Assembly (NCBI RefSeq): GCF_019355395.1
Contig: NZ_CP048829.1
Location: 1,364,001-1,428,000, forward strand
Source of the DNA: Chordicoccus furentiruminis
Lineage (GTDB): Bacteria > Bacillota > Clostridia > Lachnospirales > Lachnospiraceae
DNA length: 64,000 nucleotides
Direction: 5' to 3'
Under the pieces are notes generated by a model. The model was given only the letters and a program-made list of their open reading frames with translations, ran no database searches and was not told the origin of the DNA. The translations under genes were made by a program, and so were the position numbers. Below, one piece after another: positions 25,969 to 35,027 of the stretch (position 1 is its first letter; the number at the start of each line of letters is the position of its first letter).

Positions 25969-26230
25969 CTGCTGCGGATTTGCAGAAGACGTCAGACTGG
26001 CTGCGCGTGTACCAGCCTGTGTAATCGCCCAAAGCAGGGACAGATTCTGGAGCAAATGGGGCACCGGATCCGCACGGTGCGGCAGAGACGCAAAATCTCC
26101 GTCAACCAGCCTGGTGGCGGAAAGAGCAGGATTCTTGAATCGACTGCCGGAGAGATCGTCCGGGACATGCAGATTCAAATCAGAAACAGCGGGAAAACGA
26201 TAGCGGCCCGCTTCCACATTTCAGAAAGGA

Positions 26231-26815
26231 GCATCCGGTATCGCCTCAGGAACGCTTCAACGCATTATAGGAGGCATCTTTATAATCAGCACGATTGGCG
26301 GCGCGGTCGTCAACATTATGCTGGATCCGATTCTGATTTCCGTTGCAGGGCTGGGAGCGGCAGGCGCAGCGATCGCGACTGTGATCGGATACGGCTTCAC
26401 TGTCCTGTACAGTCTTTTTATCGTCAAAAAGAAAAGCTCCTGGCTATCTGTTTCTGTCAAGGAAATCAGTATATCCGGCACTTTCCAATGGCAGATTCTG
26501 TCTGTCGGGCTGGCCGCGACCGTTCCCAACATCATGCAGAGTTTTGGTGTGGTGTTTCTGAATCAGGCGCTGTTACCCTATGGAAACGATAAAATCGCAG
26601 CTATGGGAATCGCCATCAAGATCAGTCTGATCGTATTGATGATCATCCCTGGCCTTACCTTCGGCGGTCAGCCGCTCTTTGGATACTATTTCGGTTCCCG
26701 GAACAGAGACTGTCTGCAGCTGCAGGTAGTGTCCATGGTTCTTGTCGGTCTTATTATGCTGGCCACGATTCTGTTTCAGTCGGTCGGAATGGCCCTGCCT
26801 GCACTGCTGCAATGA
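26231..26815 (+). pseudogene. MATE exporter fragment (middle of gene only)
   Basis: From about 26231 the frame reads an internal MATE segment: GGAVVNIMLDPILISVAGLGAAGAAIATVIGYGF through the second-half start GTFQWQILSVGLAATVPNIMQSFGVVFLN to FGGQPLFGYYFGSRN. The N-terminal third and the last helices are missing. It runs directly into the truncated end of the convergent Crp/Fnr gene at about 26815. It belongs to a different MATE subgroup from the intact gene at 21641. It is a deletion remnant. The 260 bp before it (25969-26230) contain nothing that I recognise. Confidence 0.8.
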
Positions 26816-27390
26816 AGTTGAAAGACGCTTTTCTCCAGGCCGTACAGAAGTCCGTTTTCACAGTGGTACTTCAGATGATTCAGTACGCGATCTGTCAGCG
26901 AGGCATTGGCTGCATCGGAGCAGACAATTGTGAACAGCTTTTGAGATAACACGCCCACCAGGAAATTAAGGAAACGGACATCATGCTTTAATGCATCCCC
27001 GTATTGCGCCAGAGGAATGACGATACTCACCGTTTCGGTCATGGCCTCTGCAAAAAACAGGGGCGGCGACGGCTGATAAAATTCCATATCCCCCAATAGA
27101 AATACACCGCTTCCCAGCGTCAGCGAATATTTCGCTCCATCATCCCGGATATGATAAATGCTGACCTGTCCCTCCACTACAATTTGCAGATGATGCTCTT
27201 CTTCACAAGGCTGACAGAGATATTCTCCCTTTTTATATACACAGCCAAAGAAGCCGATCTTATCGGGATCAAGGATCGTGTCAAGATGCGCTTTCTGACA
27301 AAGCTGCAGCAGAACCTGTTTGTCAAAAGTCCTTTTCACAGGCAACATCCTCTCTATTGTCGTTATTGGTGCCATATGGGGGTGATACAT
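26776..27390 (-). pseudogene. Crp/Fnr-family regulator, truncated in its DNA-binding domain
   Basis: The cyclic-nucleotide-binding-like domain is intact (CVYKKGEYLCQPCEEEHHLQIVVEGQVSIYHIRDDGAKYSLTLGSG) and the helix-turn-helix begins (SLTDRVLNHLKYHCENGLLYGLEKSVFQLHCSS). The recognition helix and last wing are then replaced by out-of-family residues encoded by the antisense of the MATE remnant. The likely original start is one of the ATGs at 27390, 27375 or 27348; none has an ideal ribosome site. DNA binding is probably lost. Confidence 0.8.
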
Positions 27391-27489
27391 TTCGCTGCAG
27401 CCCCGCGCCCTTCGGGCTAAAAGAGACGCCGGAGCGGCGGTGCCTGAATACTATTCAAGAGCAGAGGAACCGGCCGCGATGCCGGATCC

Positions 27490-27945
27490 TCACCCTTTCT
27501 CCCCTCCCAGCTCCCTTCTCATCTTCACATGCGGGATCCCCGCTTCGATGAAATCCGCCGAGACGGCCCGGAAGCCCAGCTTCTCGTAGAAGCCCTCCGC
27601 GTGCTTCTGGGATTCCACATATACCCCACCTGCGTGAAAGGTCTCCGTGGCGGCGCGGAGAGCCGCCTCCATAAGCCGGCGGCCCAGCCCGCCGCCGCGC
27701 CTCCGGGTCAGCACCCGTCCGATCTGGACCGTGCCGGGTTCCTCCTGTTTCGGAAACATCCGAAGGTACGCGGTCACGGTCCCGGCCTCGTCCCGGCTGA
27801 AGATATGGAGGCAGTCATAATCGACGCCGTCCGCATCCGGATACAGGATCTTTTCCTCTCCGACAAAAACATCCGCCCGCGCGCGGAGAATCTCGTACAG
27901 CTCCCGCGCCGTCAGATCATCAAAAAACTTTGTCTCAAACCGCAT
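27490..27945 (-). CDS. GNAT-family N-acetyltransferase, ElaA-like
   Basis: This protein of about 151 residues has the ElaA-type start MRFETKFFDDLTARELYEILRARADVFVGEE and the acetyl-CoA-binding motif A IGRVLTRRRGGGLGRRLMEAAL (Q/R-x-x-G-x-G/A), followed by GFRAVSADFIEAGIPHVKM. The acceptor is unknown. The start at 27945 is chosen for fit with ElaA length; ATG 27957 lies right next to AAGGGA and is an alternative. Confidence 0.88.
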   Translation of the reverse strand: MRFETKFFDDLTARELYEILRARADVFVGEEKILYPDADGVDYDCLHIFSRDEAGTVTAYLRMFPKQEEPGTVQIGRVLTRRRGGGLGRRLMEAALRAATETFHAGGVYVESQKHAEGFYEKLGFRAVSADFIEAGIPHVKMRRELGGEKG

Positions 27946-27995
27946 GGCATGTTCCATTCCCTTCTGATTCTGAACCGGATAAACCCGCACCGGCC

Positions 27996-28658
27996 TTATC
28001 CCGCCCTCGACGTAAGATTCGAAAAATCAAAGAGATCCCCCATCGTCACCGGAGACTCTTCTTCGAGACCGAAAGCCCGGCGCACGTTTTTCCGGAACCG
28101 GCCGAACTGCTGCGGATCCCCGGCCATCCGATAAAGATCCGCCGTACTCCTCGCGTCGTTGAGGCCGTCGTGCGCCCGCCCCGAAAACTCAAGCCCGGCG
28201 ATCAGCACGGCCTGTGACAGCGAAAGCTTCTTTTCAAAAGGAAGAAGCGCGCCGAATTCCGCCTGATAGTCGTGCCAGCAACCGAGCATCTCCTGAAGGG
28301 CAGCGCTCTGCCCGATCCCCTTGCAGTCCGTCTCCTTTATGATCTGCCGGCTGTCCGCATCGCTCCAGCTGTAGACCTCGCAGCCGTCCCCGCACCAGAT
28401 CAGAAAACGGCGCAGGACGTCTTCCAGCGGCGGCGCGCTCTCAAGCTGGTCAAAATGGATATTCGTCAGCTTCTCGACAGCCGGTTCCATCGCGTCCGAA
28501 AGCTGTGGCTTCACGAACTCACGGAAACAGCCGGTTTCCTCGTTTTCGTCATTCAGCATCACGGCTCCGATCTCGATGATCTCCATCCTGAGGCCGCAGC
28601 GTTTCCGTATCTTCCAAGGAACGCCGTTCATCTCCAGATCCAGAAATATCTTTTTCAC
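27996..28658 (-). CDS. DEDDh-family 3'-5' exonuclease
   Basis: The protein has FLDLEMNG (metal Asp and Glu), an internal YSWSDADSRQI (third Asp) and RAHDGLNDARSTADL with the catalytic His and last Asp, which is the DEDDh layout of KapD/ERI-1/DnaQ-like exonucleases. A GTG at 28658 preceded by GGGGAG is taken as the start, giving 220 residues; upstream in-frame residues to 28967 are not family-like. It is probably an RNA or short-nucleic-acid exonuclease. It lies between the GNAT gene and a UvrD-like helicase on the same strand. Confidence 0.85.
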   Translation of the reverse strand: MKKIFLDLEMNGVPWKIRKRCGLRMEIIEIGAVMLNDENEETGCFREFVKPQLSDAMEPAVEKLTNIHFDQLESAPPLEDVLRRFLIWCGDGCEVYSWSDADSRQIIKETDCKGIGQSAALQEMLGCWHDYQAEFGALLPFEKKLSLSQAVLIAGLEFSGRAHDGLNDARSTADLYRMAGDPQQFGRFRKNVRRAFGLEEESPVTMGDLFDFSNLTSRAG

Positions 28659-28794
28659 GACTCTGCTCCCCTTTCCCTCGCTCCGGACGTTCGCTTCACC
28701 GGTCCGGGCGGCTTTTCCATCTGCCGCCATCTTATCGCACCGGCTGTACAAATTTTTGTCCTTTTGATGATCGGGAAAGGCAGACCGCCGTATC

Positions 28795-31014
28795 TCACAG
28801 CACCCAGAGAAGCCCCTTCGCGTACAGAATGCCGAGTTCCATCTTCCTCTCCCTGTCGCCGAACCGGACGGTGATCGTCCGGTCCTGCACCGCCGTGACC
28901 GTTCCGGTTCCGAACCGGCTGTGCTCCACAAGCTGACCTTCGGAAAAAGACTGACAGTACGTCTCAAAGGCGGGGCCTTCCGGTTTCATCCCGGATGCGT
29001 CCGCCGGCTCTTCGCGTCTGAAAGAGCCGGCGGACAGGCCGCCGCGGGAGCCCGTCCGATCTCTTCCGTTCCGATCCGCGCGGGAGCCGTGCGTTCCCGC
29101 GCTCCGCACCTCCGCCGTCCCTCCCCGCGCCGTCTGCGCCGGCTTCACCGTTCCCACAAGGTCGTCCGCCAGCGCGGAGGAGGCGAAACGGAACAGGTTC
29201 AGCTCATTCTTCGCCCGCGTCGCCGCGACGTAGAAGAGCCGCCTTTCCTCCTCATAGACCGCCCGCTCCTCCTTCTGGGCGAAGCGGCCCGGCACACGGT
29301 CGGGGAAGATTCCGTCCGCCACATCCATCAGATAAACCCGGTCGTACTCCAGCCCCTTGCTGCCGTGAATCGTCGAGAGAAGGAACAGGCAGTCCGGCCG
29401 TTCCTCGTGCTCCCGGATCACGTCCCGCAGTTCGTCCAGACGCGCAAGAAAGCTCTCCATGCTGCCTTCGCGGTCCGCGATGGCCGTCAGGATCGCGATC
29501 TTCCCGTCCGAAAGTCCGGCCTTCTCCAGATAGTCCCCGTACCCCATCCGGCTGACAATCCGGCGGACCGCCGCGCCGCCCGAATCCTTCGTCAGCTGGT
29601 ACAGCTGATTCTGGAGCGTTCTGCAGCTGGCTTTGCTGCCCGCCGGCACCTTCCTGTCCCGCTGCACGGCGGTCAGCACCGGAAGGCCGTGAGCCGGCGC
29701 GGCGGCGACGCGGACTGCATTTTCCCGGCTGAGATAGGAATTCAGCTTGTAGTAGATCTGAAGAAACAGCGCGGCGTCCGACGGATCCAGCGCGAAGCGG
29801 CAGATATTCACGATATCCGTCACGACACGGCTCGTGAAGAACGTCAGATCCGCGCTGCGGATCCGGTACGGAATGCCCCGCCGCTCCAGCAGATCCACCA
29901 GCGGCAGCGCGCTCTCGTTGTCACGGTAGAGCACGGCGGTCTCACGGCGGCAGTCGGCCGCCACTTTGGCAAGATACGCGTACTGGGCCGCCCGGGAGGT
30001 GAGCGTGACTGCCCGGACCGCGCTTCTCTCCTGCCCTTCCGCAGCGCGAGACCGTGTATCCGTCTTTCTCGCCGCACGCATATGCTTCGGATGACGCAGC
30101 GCGTTGCGCTGGATGAAGCGGTCCGCTGCGTCGACAATCGCGCCGTCCGATCGGTAATTTTCCTCCATCAGGAGGACCTTCGCGCCGGGATGCTGCTTCT
30201 CAAAATCAAGCAGGGCCTCCGGATACGCCGCGCGGAAGCCGTAGATACTCTGGTCCTCGTCGCCGACCATAAACAGATTGTCCCGCTTCCCGGCCAGCAG
30301 CCGGATGACGGCATGCTGGATCTTCGACGTGTCCTGTGCCTCATCGACGCAGATATAAGGATACTGTTCCTGAAAATGCAGCCGCGTCTCCGGACTTCTC
30401 CTCAGAATGTTCCACGCGTAGGTCATCTGGTCGTCAAAATCCATCCATCGCTCCGCGCGCTGCCGCTCCACGTAGCGCCGGTACACCGTTGAAAACGGAT
30501 ACCCCGCGTCATGATCCATCGCCTCGATTTCCTTGCCGGTCATCATGCCGTTCTTGACGCAGGTGATCCTCGCCCTCAGATTCGCCAGCTCGCTCTCGGT
30601 GAGATATTCCTGCGCCGTCTCGCGGTAGATCTCCGCCAGCACACCGCCGATCTGCCGGTCGTCGGTGACAAGCCGGTACGGCTCCCGGCCGATCATCCGG
30701 CCGAAGTACCGGATGATCCGGAGGCAGAGGGAATTGATCGTCCGGAAATCGGGGCATGGCGCGTCCCCGAAATACATCCGGTACCGGGCCTCCATGTCCT
30801 TTGTCGCCGAGACGGTGTAGGTCAGCGTCAGGATCCGGTCCGCCGGGATCTTTTTCCCGAGAATCATATAGCCGAGCCGGGCGATCAGAACCGTTGTCTT
30901 GCCGCTTCCGGGCACGGCAAGCAGCAGCACAGGTCCGTCGACGGCCCGGACGGCCGCCTGCTGCTGGGGATTAAGCTGAATCGGAAGAGAATTCTTTGTC
31001 ATGAGAGGCATCAT
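28795..31014 (-). CDS. UvrD/PcrA-type superfamily 1 DNA helicase
   Basis: The 739-residue SF1 helicase shows a Q-motif LNPQQQAAV, Walker A AVPGSGKTT (about residues 32-40), motif Ia TYT, motif II VDEAQD, motif III GDEDQSIYGFR, motif IV ENYRS, motif V TIHGSKGLEYD and motif VI VAATRAKNEL. A Ser/Gly/Arg-rich linker leads to a C-terminal SH3-like segment (GQLVEHSRFGTGTV). It translocates 3'-5' on single-stranded DNA in repair or recombination. The start could be ATG 31014 or 31002; neither has a strong ribosome site. Confidence 0.93.
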   Translation of the reverse strand: MMPLMTKNSLPIQLNPQQQAAVRAVDGPVLLLAVPGSGKTTVLIARLGYMILGKKIPADRILTLTYTVSATKDMEARYRMYFGDAPCPDFRTINSLCLRIIRYFGRMIGREPYRLVTDDRQIGGVLAEIYRETAQEYLTESELANLRARITCVKNGMMTGKEIEAMDHDAGYPFSTVYRRYVERQRAERWMDFDDQMTYAWNILRRSPETRLHFQEQYPYICVDEAQDTSKIQHAVIRLLAGKRDNLFMVGDEDQSIYGFRAAYPEALLDFEKQHPGAKVLLMEENYRSDGAIVDAADRFIQRNALRHPKHMRAARKTDTRSRAAEGQERSAVRAVTLTSRAAQYAYLAKVAADCRRETAVLYRDNESALPLVDLLERRGIPYRIRSADLTFFTSRVVTDIVNICRFALDPSDAALFLQIYYKLNSYLSRENAVRVAAAPAHGLPVLTAVQRDRKVPAGSKASCRTLQNQLYQLTKDSGGAAVRRIVSRMGYGDYLEKAGLSDGKIAILTAIADREGSMESFLARLDELRDVIREHEERPDCLFLLSTIHGSKGLEYDRVYLMDVADGIFPDRVPGRFAQKEERAVYEEERRLFYVAATRAKNELNLFRFASSALADDLVGTVKPAQTARGGTAEVRSAGTHGSRADRNGRDRTGSRGGLSAGSFRREEPADASGMKPEGPAFETYCQSFSEGQLVEHSRFGTGTVTAVQDRTITVRFGDRERKMELGILYAKGLLWVL

Positions 31015-31130
31015 ACCACGGCACGGGCAGTCCGGGCAACGATACCGGAAGCGGTTGGCAATTGCGCTTTCTCTCCCGGGGGACTACAATAACAGTATCT
31101 TTGCACTCATTTCATTTCACGGAGGGAAAC

Positions 31131-31520
31131 ATGAAAAAACTGATCATCACGGACAAGAACGCATGTCAGGCATGTCTCGCCTGCGAAGCAGCGTGCTCCA
31201 CGGCCTTTTACAAGGAATTTGACCCTGACAAATCCTGCATCCGGATCACGGCGAAGCCTGACGGCTCCCCGCTGCCGAAAGTCTGCCTGCAGTGCGGCAA
31301 GTGCGCGCGTACCTGCCCGAGCGGCGCAATCAAGCAGAACGCGAAGGGAACCTATATCATCGATAAAAAGCTCTGCACCGGCTGCGGCGAGTGCGTGAAG
31401 GTCTGCCCGATGCATGTGATGGTCAAGGCGCCGGACAAGCCGTACACCTCCAAGTGCATTGCCTGCGGCATCTGCGCGAAGGCATGTCCGATGGGAATCC
31501 TCGCTGTCGTGGAAAAATAA
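31131..31520 (+). CDS. Polyferredoxin-type 4Fe-4S protein (HycB-like)
   Basis: This 129-residue protein contains four Cys-rich cluster motifs: CQACLACEAACS, CLQCGKCARTCP, CTGCGECVKVCP and CIACGICAKACP, for about four [4Fe-4S] clusters. It is an electron-transfer subunit, but no hydrogenase, CODH or oxidoreductase catalytic gene is adjacent. The strong GGAGGGAAAC site before ATG 31131 sets the start; the frame extends to 31062 upstream. It is divergent from the helicase gene and 33 bp ahead of agcS. Confidence 0.9.
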   Translation: MKKLIITDKNACQACLACEAACSTAFYKEFDPDKSCIRITAKPDGSPLPKVCLQCGKCARTCPSGAIKQNAKGTYIIDKKLCTGCGECVKVCPMHVMVKAPDKPYTSKCIACGICAKACPMGILAVVEK

Positions 31521-31553
31521 CAGGCACCCGTCAGACGTCAGGAGAAAAGGAGC

Positions 31554-32981
31554 ATGATGCAGGCAGTTTCAAACTTTATCCATGCATTTGACAATCTCGT
31601 CTGGGGTATCCCGATGCTGGTTCTTCTTCTCGGAACCGGCATTTTTCTTTCCGCGCGCCTCGGCTTTCTTCAGTTCCGCCGTTTCGGCTTCATCATGAAG
31701 CATACCGTGGGCCGTCTCTTCGGCTCGCGGAACGCAGACAGCCGGGACGGGACGCTGACGCCGGTTCAGGCACTGACGACCGCGCTGGCAGGAACCGTCG
31801 GCACGGGCAATATCGCCGGCGTGGCCGGGGCCATCGCGCTGGGCGGACCGGGCGCCATCTTCTGGATGTGGGTCGCGGCTCTGTTCGGGATGTGCACAAA
31901 ATACGCGGAGATTCTGCTGGCGGTTCATTTCCGGAAGAAAAACGTCCGGGGCGACTTCGTCGGCGGTCCGATGTACTATATCGAAAACGGACTGGGCGCC
32001 CGCTGGCACTGGCTGGCTGTGCTGTTCAGTGTCTTCGGGATGATCGCCGCGCTTGGCACAGGATGCATGACGCAGATCAACACAATCGCCGCGTCCATCG
32101 GATCCGTCTTTCAGTCCTTCCGGCCCGGCCTCGATGACGGCACGCTGACCTTTATCTACGCCTTCGTCGGTGTGGCCGCCGCCATCCTCACGATCCTCGT
32201 CCTGTTCGGCGGACTTAAGCGGATCGGATCCGTCACGGAGCGGCTCGTCCCGGTGATGGCGCTGATCTACATTCTGGCCGCGCTGGCCGTCGTCTTCACG
32301 CACCTCTCCTCCGTCGGCCCGGCTTTCGCGCAGATTTTCAAAGGCGCCTTCCGGCCCTCCGCCATCAGCGGAGGGCTCGCCGGTGTCGCGATGCAGCAGG
32401 CCATGAAGGCGGGATTCGGCCGGGGGATTTTCTCAAACGAGGCCGGTCTCGGCACCGCTCCGATCGCCCACGCGGCGGCGGACGTCACGCATCCTGTGCA
32501 TCAGGCGATGTACGGCGTCTTCGAGGTCTTCGCCGACACGATCGTGATCTGCACGCTGACCGCACTTTCGATTCTGGTCTCCGGGGCGGCCGCCGGCCAC
32601 TACGGCCGGGCCGCCGGCTCGGAGCTTACGATCGAAGCCTTCGGCGCCACCTTCGGCCCCCGGCTCGCCTCCGTCATCGTCGCACTCTGCATCACGATGT
32701 TCGCGTACTCGACGCTGCTGTCATGGAGTCTCTACGGCGGACGCTGCATGGAATTTCTCTTCGGTGCCCGCGGGATGGCAGTCTATCAGGCGATCTACGT
32801 CGTCTTCGTCGTGGTCGGCGCCACAGTGGAACTGGATCTGGCATGGCAGATCGCGGACAGCGCCAACGCACTGATGGCGATTCCGAACCTGATCGCGGTG
32901 CTCTTCCTCTCGCCGACCGTCGTCCGGCTGACCCGGAACTATTTCGGGCAGCACGCGCCGGACGGACGCCGCGCAGAATAA
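31554..32981 (+). CDS. Sodium:alanine/glycine symporter AgcS
   Basis: The 475-residue amino-acid carrier has about eleven spans and the family landmarks GTGIFLSARLGFLQFR, the TTALAGTVGTGNIAGVAGAI substrate-binding loop, GPMYYIENGLG and GRGIFSNEAGLGTAPIAHA. It imports alanine or glycine with Na+. An adjacent AAAAGGAG site precedes the start. A GC hairpin at about 32988-33012 follows the stop. Confidence 0.93.
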   Translation: MMQAVSNFIHAFDNLVWGIPMLVLLLGTGIFLSARLGFLQFRRFGFIMKHTVGRLFGSRNADSRDGTLTPVQALTTALAGTVGTGNIAGVAGAIALGGPGAIFWMWVAALFGMCTKYAEILLAVHFRKKNVRGDFVGGPMYYIENGLGARWHWLAVLFSVFGMIAALGTGCMTQINTIAASIGSVFQSFRPGLDDGTLTFIYAFVGVAAAILTILVLFGGLKRIGSVTERLVPVMALIYILAALAVVFTHLSSVGPAFAQIFKGAFRPSAISGGLAGVAMQQAMKAGFGRGIFSNEAGLGTAPIAHAAADVTHPVHQAMYGVFEVFADTIVICTLTALSILVSGAAAGHYGRAAGSELTIEAFGATFGPRLASVIVALCITMFAYSTLLSWSLYGGRCMEFLFGARGMAVYQAIYVVFVVVGATVELDLAWQIADSANALMAIPNLIAVLFLSPTVVRLTRNYFGQHAPDGRRAE

Positions 32982-33077
32982 ATCACGCCGCGGCCGGGCC
33001 GCTGCGGCGCGTCAGACCGTATTTCATCTTCTGCGCCGTCAGACGGCGCACCGCATCATCCGGAAGGGGGCTTTATC

Positions 33078-33311
33078 ATGCGGCTGGAACGGATTCAGAA
33101 GTATCTGAAACAGAAGGGCTGGGATTACGCCTATGGGGAGGAAAACGGCTGCGGCAGCATCGATTTCTGGCATAAAGGGCTGTCATATCACATCTGGGAA
33201 TACCCGCCGGAGGAACCGGGCTGTGAGAGCAACGTCCGTTCGGTAGGCCGGCAGGAGGAGTTCGAGGGGGACTACGAGCAGCAGATCCTCGATATTCTGA
33301 AGACGTGGTGA
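33078..33311 (+). CDS. Conserved-looking hypothetical protein (77 residues)
   Basis: The frame begins MRLERIQKYLKQKGWDYAYGEENGCGSIDFWHKGLSYHIWEYPPEEPGCESNV and ends QQILDILKTW. GGAAGGGGG precedes the ATG by about seven bases. Composition is alpha/beta with many aromatic residues and no membrane span. Small proteins of this look are common in Lachnospiraceae, but I cannot name a function. It is the last chromosomal gene before the mobile element. Confidence 0.65.
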   Translation: MRLERIQKYLKQKGWDYAYGEENGCGSIDFWHKGLSYHIWEYPPEEPGCESNVRSVGRQEEFEGDYEQQILDILKTW

Positions 33312-33436
33312 AGGCAGCTCCCGGAGGCGCCGGAACGATCTCATCAAACCTAATTTATAATTCTTTTCCCGATTCTTCACAAATTGATGTGAAATCGTTC
33401 ACACATGATACATATTCGGCCTGTATAGTACCAACC

Positions 33437-33459
33437 ATAAGATATTTAATATATCTTAT
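33437..33459. repeat. AT-rich palindrome left of the mobile element
   Basis: ATAAGATAT and ATATCTTAT form a perfect inverted repeat with a 5-bp spacer, in an AT-rich stretch that begins near 33340. It lies 42 bp outside the putative attL core. The remaining sequence of 33312-33500 shows no gene. Confidence 0.6.
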
Positions 33460-33500
33460 ACAGAGTAAACACAGAATTGAGTATCTTTTAGGAATGTCTG

Positions 33501-33525
33501 AAAAGCCTTGATTTTACTGGATTTC
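33501..33525. other. Putative attL core
   Basis: AAAAGCCTTGATTT followed by TACTGGATTTC resembles the right-end AAAACCCTTGATTT followed by ATAAGGATTCC. The exactly shared block is CCTTGATTT, with GGATT conserved four bases later. It lies 124 bp from the 3' end of the integrase gene, the usual position. Confidence 0.5.
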
Positions 33526-33570
33526 TTGTGTTTCGCCGACCCCTACTTTTTAGTATCATTGAGCGAAAAC

Positions 33571-33611
33571 AAGCGACTTTTGATAAATTTAAGCGACAAA
33601 CAAGCGACAAA
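33571..33611. repeat. Integrase arm-type repeats, left end
   Basis: AAGCGAC occurs at 33571, 33591 and 33602. The segment 33587-33611 (25 bp, ending AAGCGACAAA) is identical to 57434-57458 at the other end, in the same orientation. Such short direct repeats inside both ends behave as arm-binding sites for tyrosine integrases. Confidence 0.75.
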
Positions 33612-33615
33612 TTTT

Positions 33616-33640
33616 AACCGCCCGGAGCGGTTCTTTTTTT
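33616..33640 (+). terminator. Terminator at left end of element
   Basis: A short stem AACCGC/GCGGTT (33616-33621 with 33627-33632) is followed by seven T on the plus strand. It would stop chromosomal transcription from entering the integrase gene antisense. Confidence 0.65.
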
Positions 33641-33648
33641 GCCCTTTT

Positions 33649-35013
33649 TTAGTTCGTCTTGCGGAACAGCTTCATGTCAATAGCCTGCATTGCCCTTGCT
33701 TCACTTTCCGCGAAAACGTGGCTGTATGTGTCAAGCGTCGTTTTCGTTGTGCTATGCCCTAACCTGTCGGCAATCACGCGGGCGGCTATATCGGAGTTAA
33801 TGAGCAATGAAGCGTGTGTGTGCCGCATCGTGTGCAAGTGTATGTCTTGCGGCAAGTCTGTTCCTTTGATAACCCGTTTCAGCTTTTGATTGATATTCCC
33901 GCCGAGGTAGAAGCCGCCGGAATTGTTCGTGAATACCAGTTCCGCGTTTTTCCACGTCCCGCCGGACTGCAACCGCCGCTTTGCCTGTTCTGTCTTGTGG
34001 CGTTTCAGCAAGTCAATGATGTATTCCGGCAAGACAATTCGCCGTGTGCTGTCCTCTGTTTTCGGTTCCTGCCTGATATACACCCCGTCAACCCTGACAA
34101 GCGTATGACGTATAAACATCATGCCTGTATCGAGGTTTATATCTTCCCAATAGAGCGCGGACAATTCGCCCGCCCGCATTCCTGACGCTATCAGCAAATT
34201 GATAATGACTTCAAACTGAAAATCGTCTTGTGCTGAAAGAATGTCTAACAGTTCCCGGCATTGTTCTTCATTCAGATATGCGGCGGGGGCTGTATCGACT
34301 TTAGGCGGCGTGGCAAGCTTGCACGGGTTCCGGCGCATGATTTCTTTCTTGACCGCCGCCGTGAATATGGCGGACAGGTTCAATTTCAGTTTGTTTGTAG
34401 AAGCCCCGGACAATCCCCGCTTTTCTGTCATATCGTCAAATGCCTTGTTTAACGGCATCCCGATTGCCGCCGCTATCTTTTCGGCGTGGTCACGTCCCAT
34501 TGTCTTGCCCTGCAAGGCGTTATATATGGCGGAACGGCTGACACCTGCTTTGTCTGCAAGTTCCTGACGCTTGAAGCCGTCAAGCAATGCCCTGTCTTTC
34601 AGCTTGAACGACTGTTCCATATTGCCGGATTTCTGCAATTCTGCAAAAAGGCTGTCGAGCATGGGCGCGGTAATGTTCTTTAGCTTTTCACGCCCTAACA
34701 CCGGGATAATGTGGTCATAAACGCCCTTGCGGTAGTTTACAAGCACGTTCGGCTTTAAGGTTTGCGGCGCAACCGTGGAATAGTACCATTCTGCCAATTC
34801 TGAAAGCGTCCTGTTTTCATCAAGGGCGACATAGCCCCGGATTTTATCTTCCCACGTTGCCGCGAACGCCTTTGCCAACTTTTCCGCTTTCCCCGGCGTT
34901 ACACCGTCCGGCGGGCGGAACGTCGTTGTTTTCTTGCGCTGCTTCCCGCTTTCATCATAACCCATGTATGCGGTTATGGTGTAAGTGTCGCCGCGCTTCC
35001 TGATACTTGCCAT
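33649..35013 (-). CDS. int: Tyrosine integrase with embedded helix-turn-helix
   Basis: In this 454-residue integrase, an AP2-like arm-binding N-terminus (MASIRKRGDTYTITAYMGYDESGKQRKKTTTF) and a SAM-like core-binding domain precede the catalytic domain. The catalytic residues are Arg in SGMRAGEL, His-x-x-Arg in HTMRHTHASLL, His in RLGHST and Tyr in TLDTYSHV. It is unusual that residues of about 145-195 form an inserted XRE-like helix-turn-helix (LDGFKRQELADKAGVSRSAIYNALQGKTMGRDHAEKIAAAIG) within the core-binding region, adding about 50 residues. Its 3' end faces attL. It drives site-specific integration and excision of the element. Confidence 0.95.
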   Translation of the reverse strand: MASIRKRGDTYTITAYMGYDESGKQRKKTTTFRPPDGVTPGKAEKLAKAFAATWEDKIRGYVALDENRTLSELAEWYYSTVAPQTLKPNVLVNYRKGVYDHIIPVLGREKLKNITAPMLDSLFAELQKSGNMEQSFKLKDRALLDGFKRQELADKAGVSRSAIYNALQGKTMGRDHAEKIAAAIGMPLNKAFDDMTEKRGLSGASTNKLKLNLSAIFTAAVKKEIMRRNPCKLATPPKVDTAPAAYLNEEQCRELLDILSAQDDFQFEVIINLLIASGMRAGELSALYWEDINLDTGMMFIRHTLVRVDGVYIRQEPKTEDSTRRIVLPEYIIDLLKRHKTEQAKRRLQSGGTWKNAELVFTNNSGGFYLGGNINQKLKRVIKGTDLPQDIHLHTMRHTHASLLINSDIAARVIADRLGHSTTKTTLDTYSHVFAESEARAMQAIDMKLFRKTN

Positions 35014-35027
35014 AAAACCACCCTTTC

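Noticed and set aside
33437-33459. AT-rich palindrome taken as the left end of the element
   Set aside because: It has no counterpart at the right end, whereas the 33501 core and 33587 repeats do.
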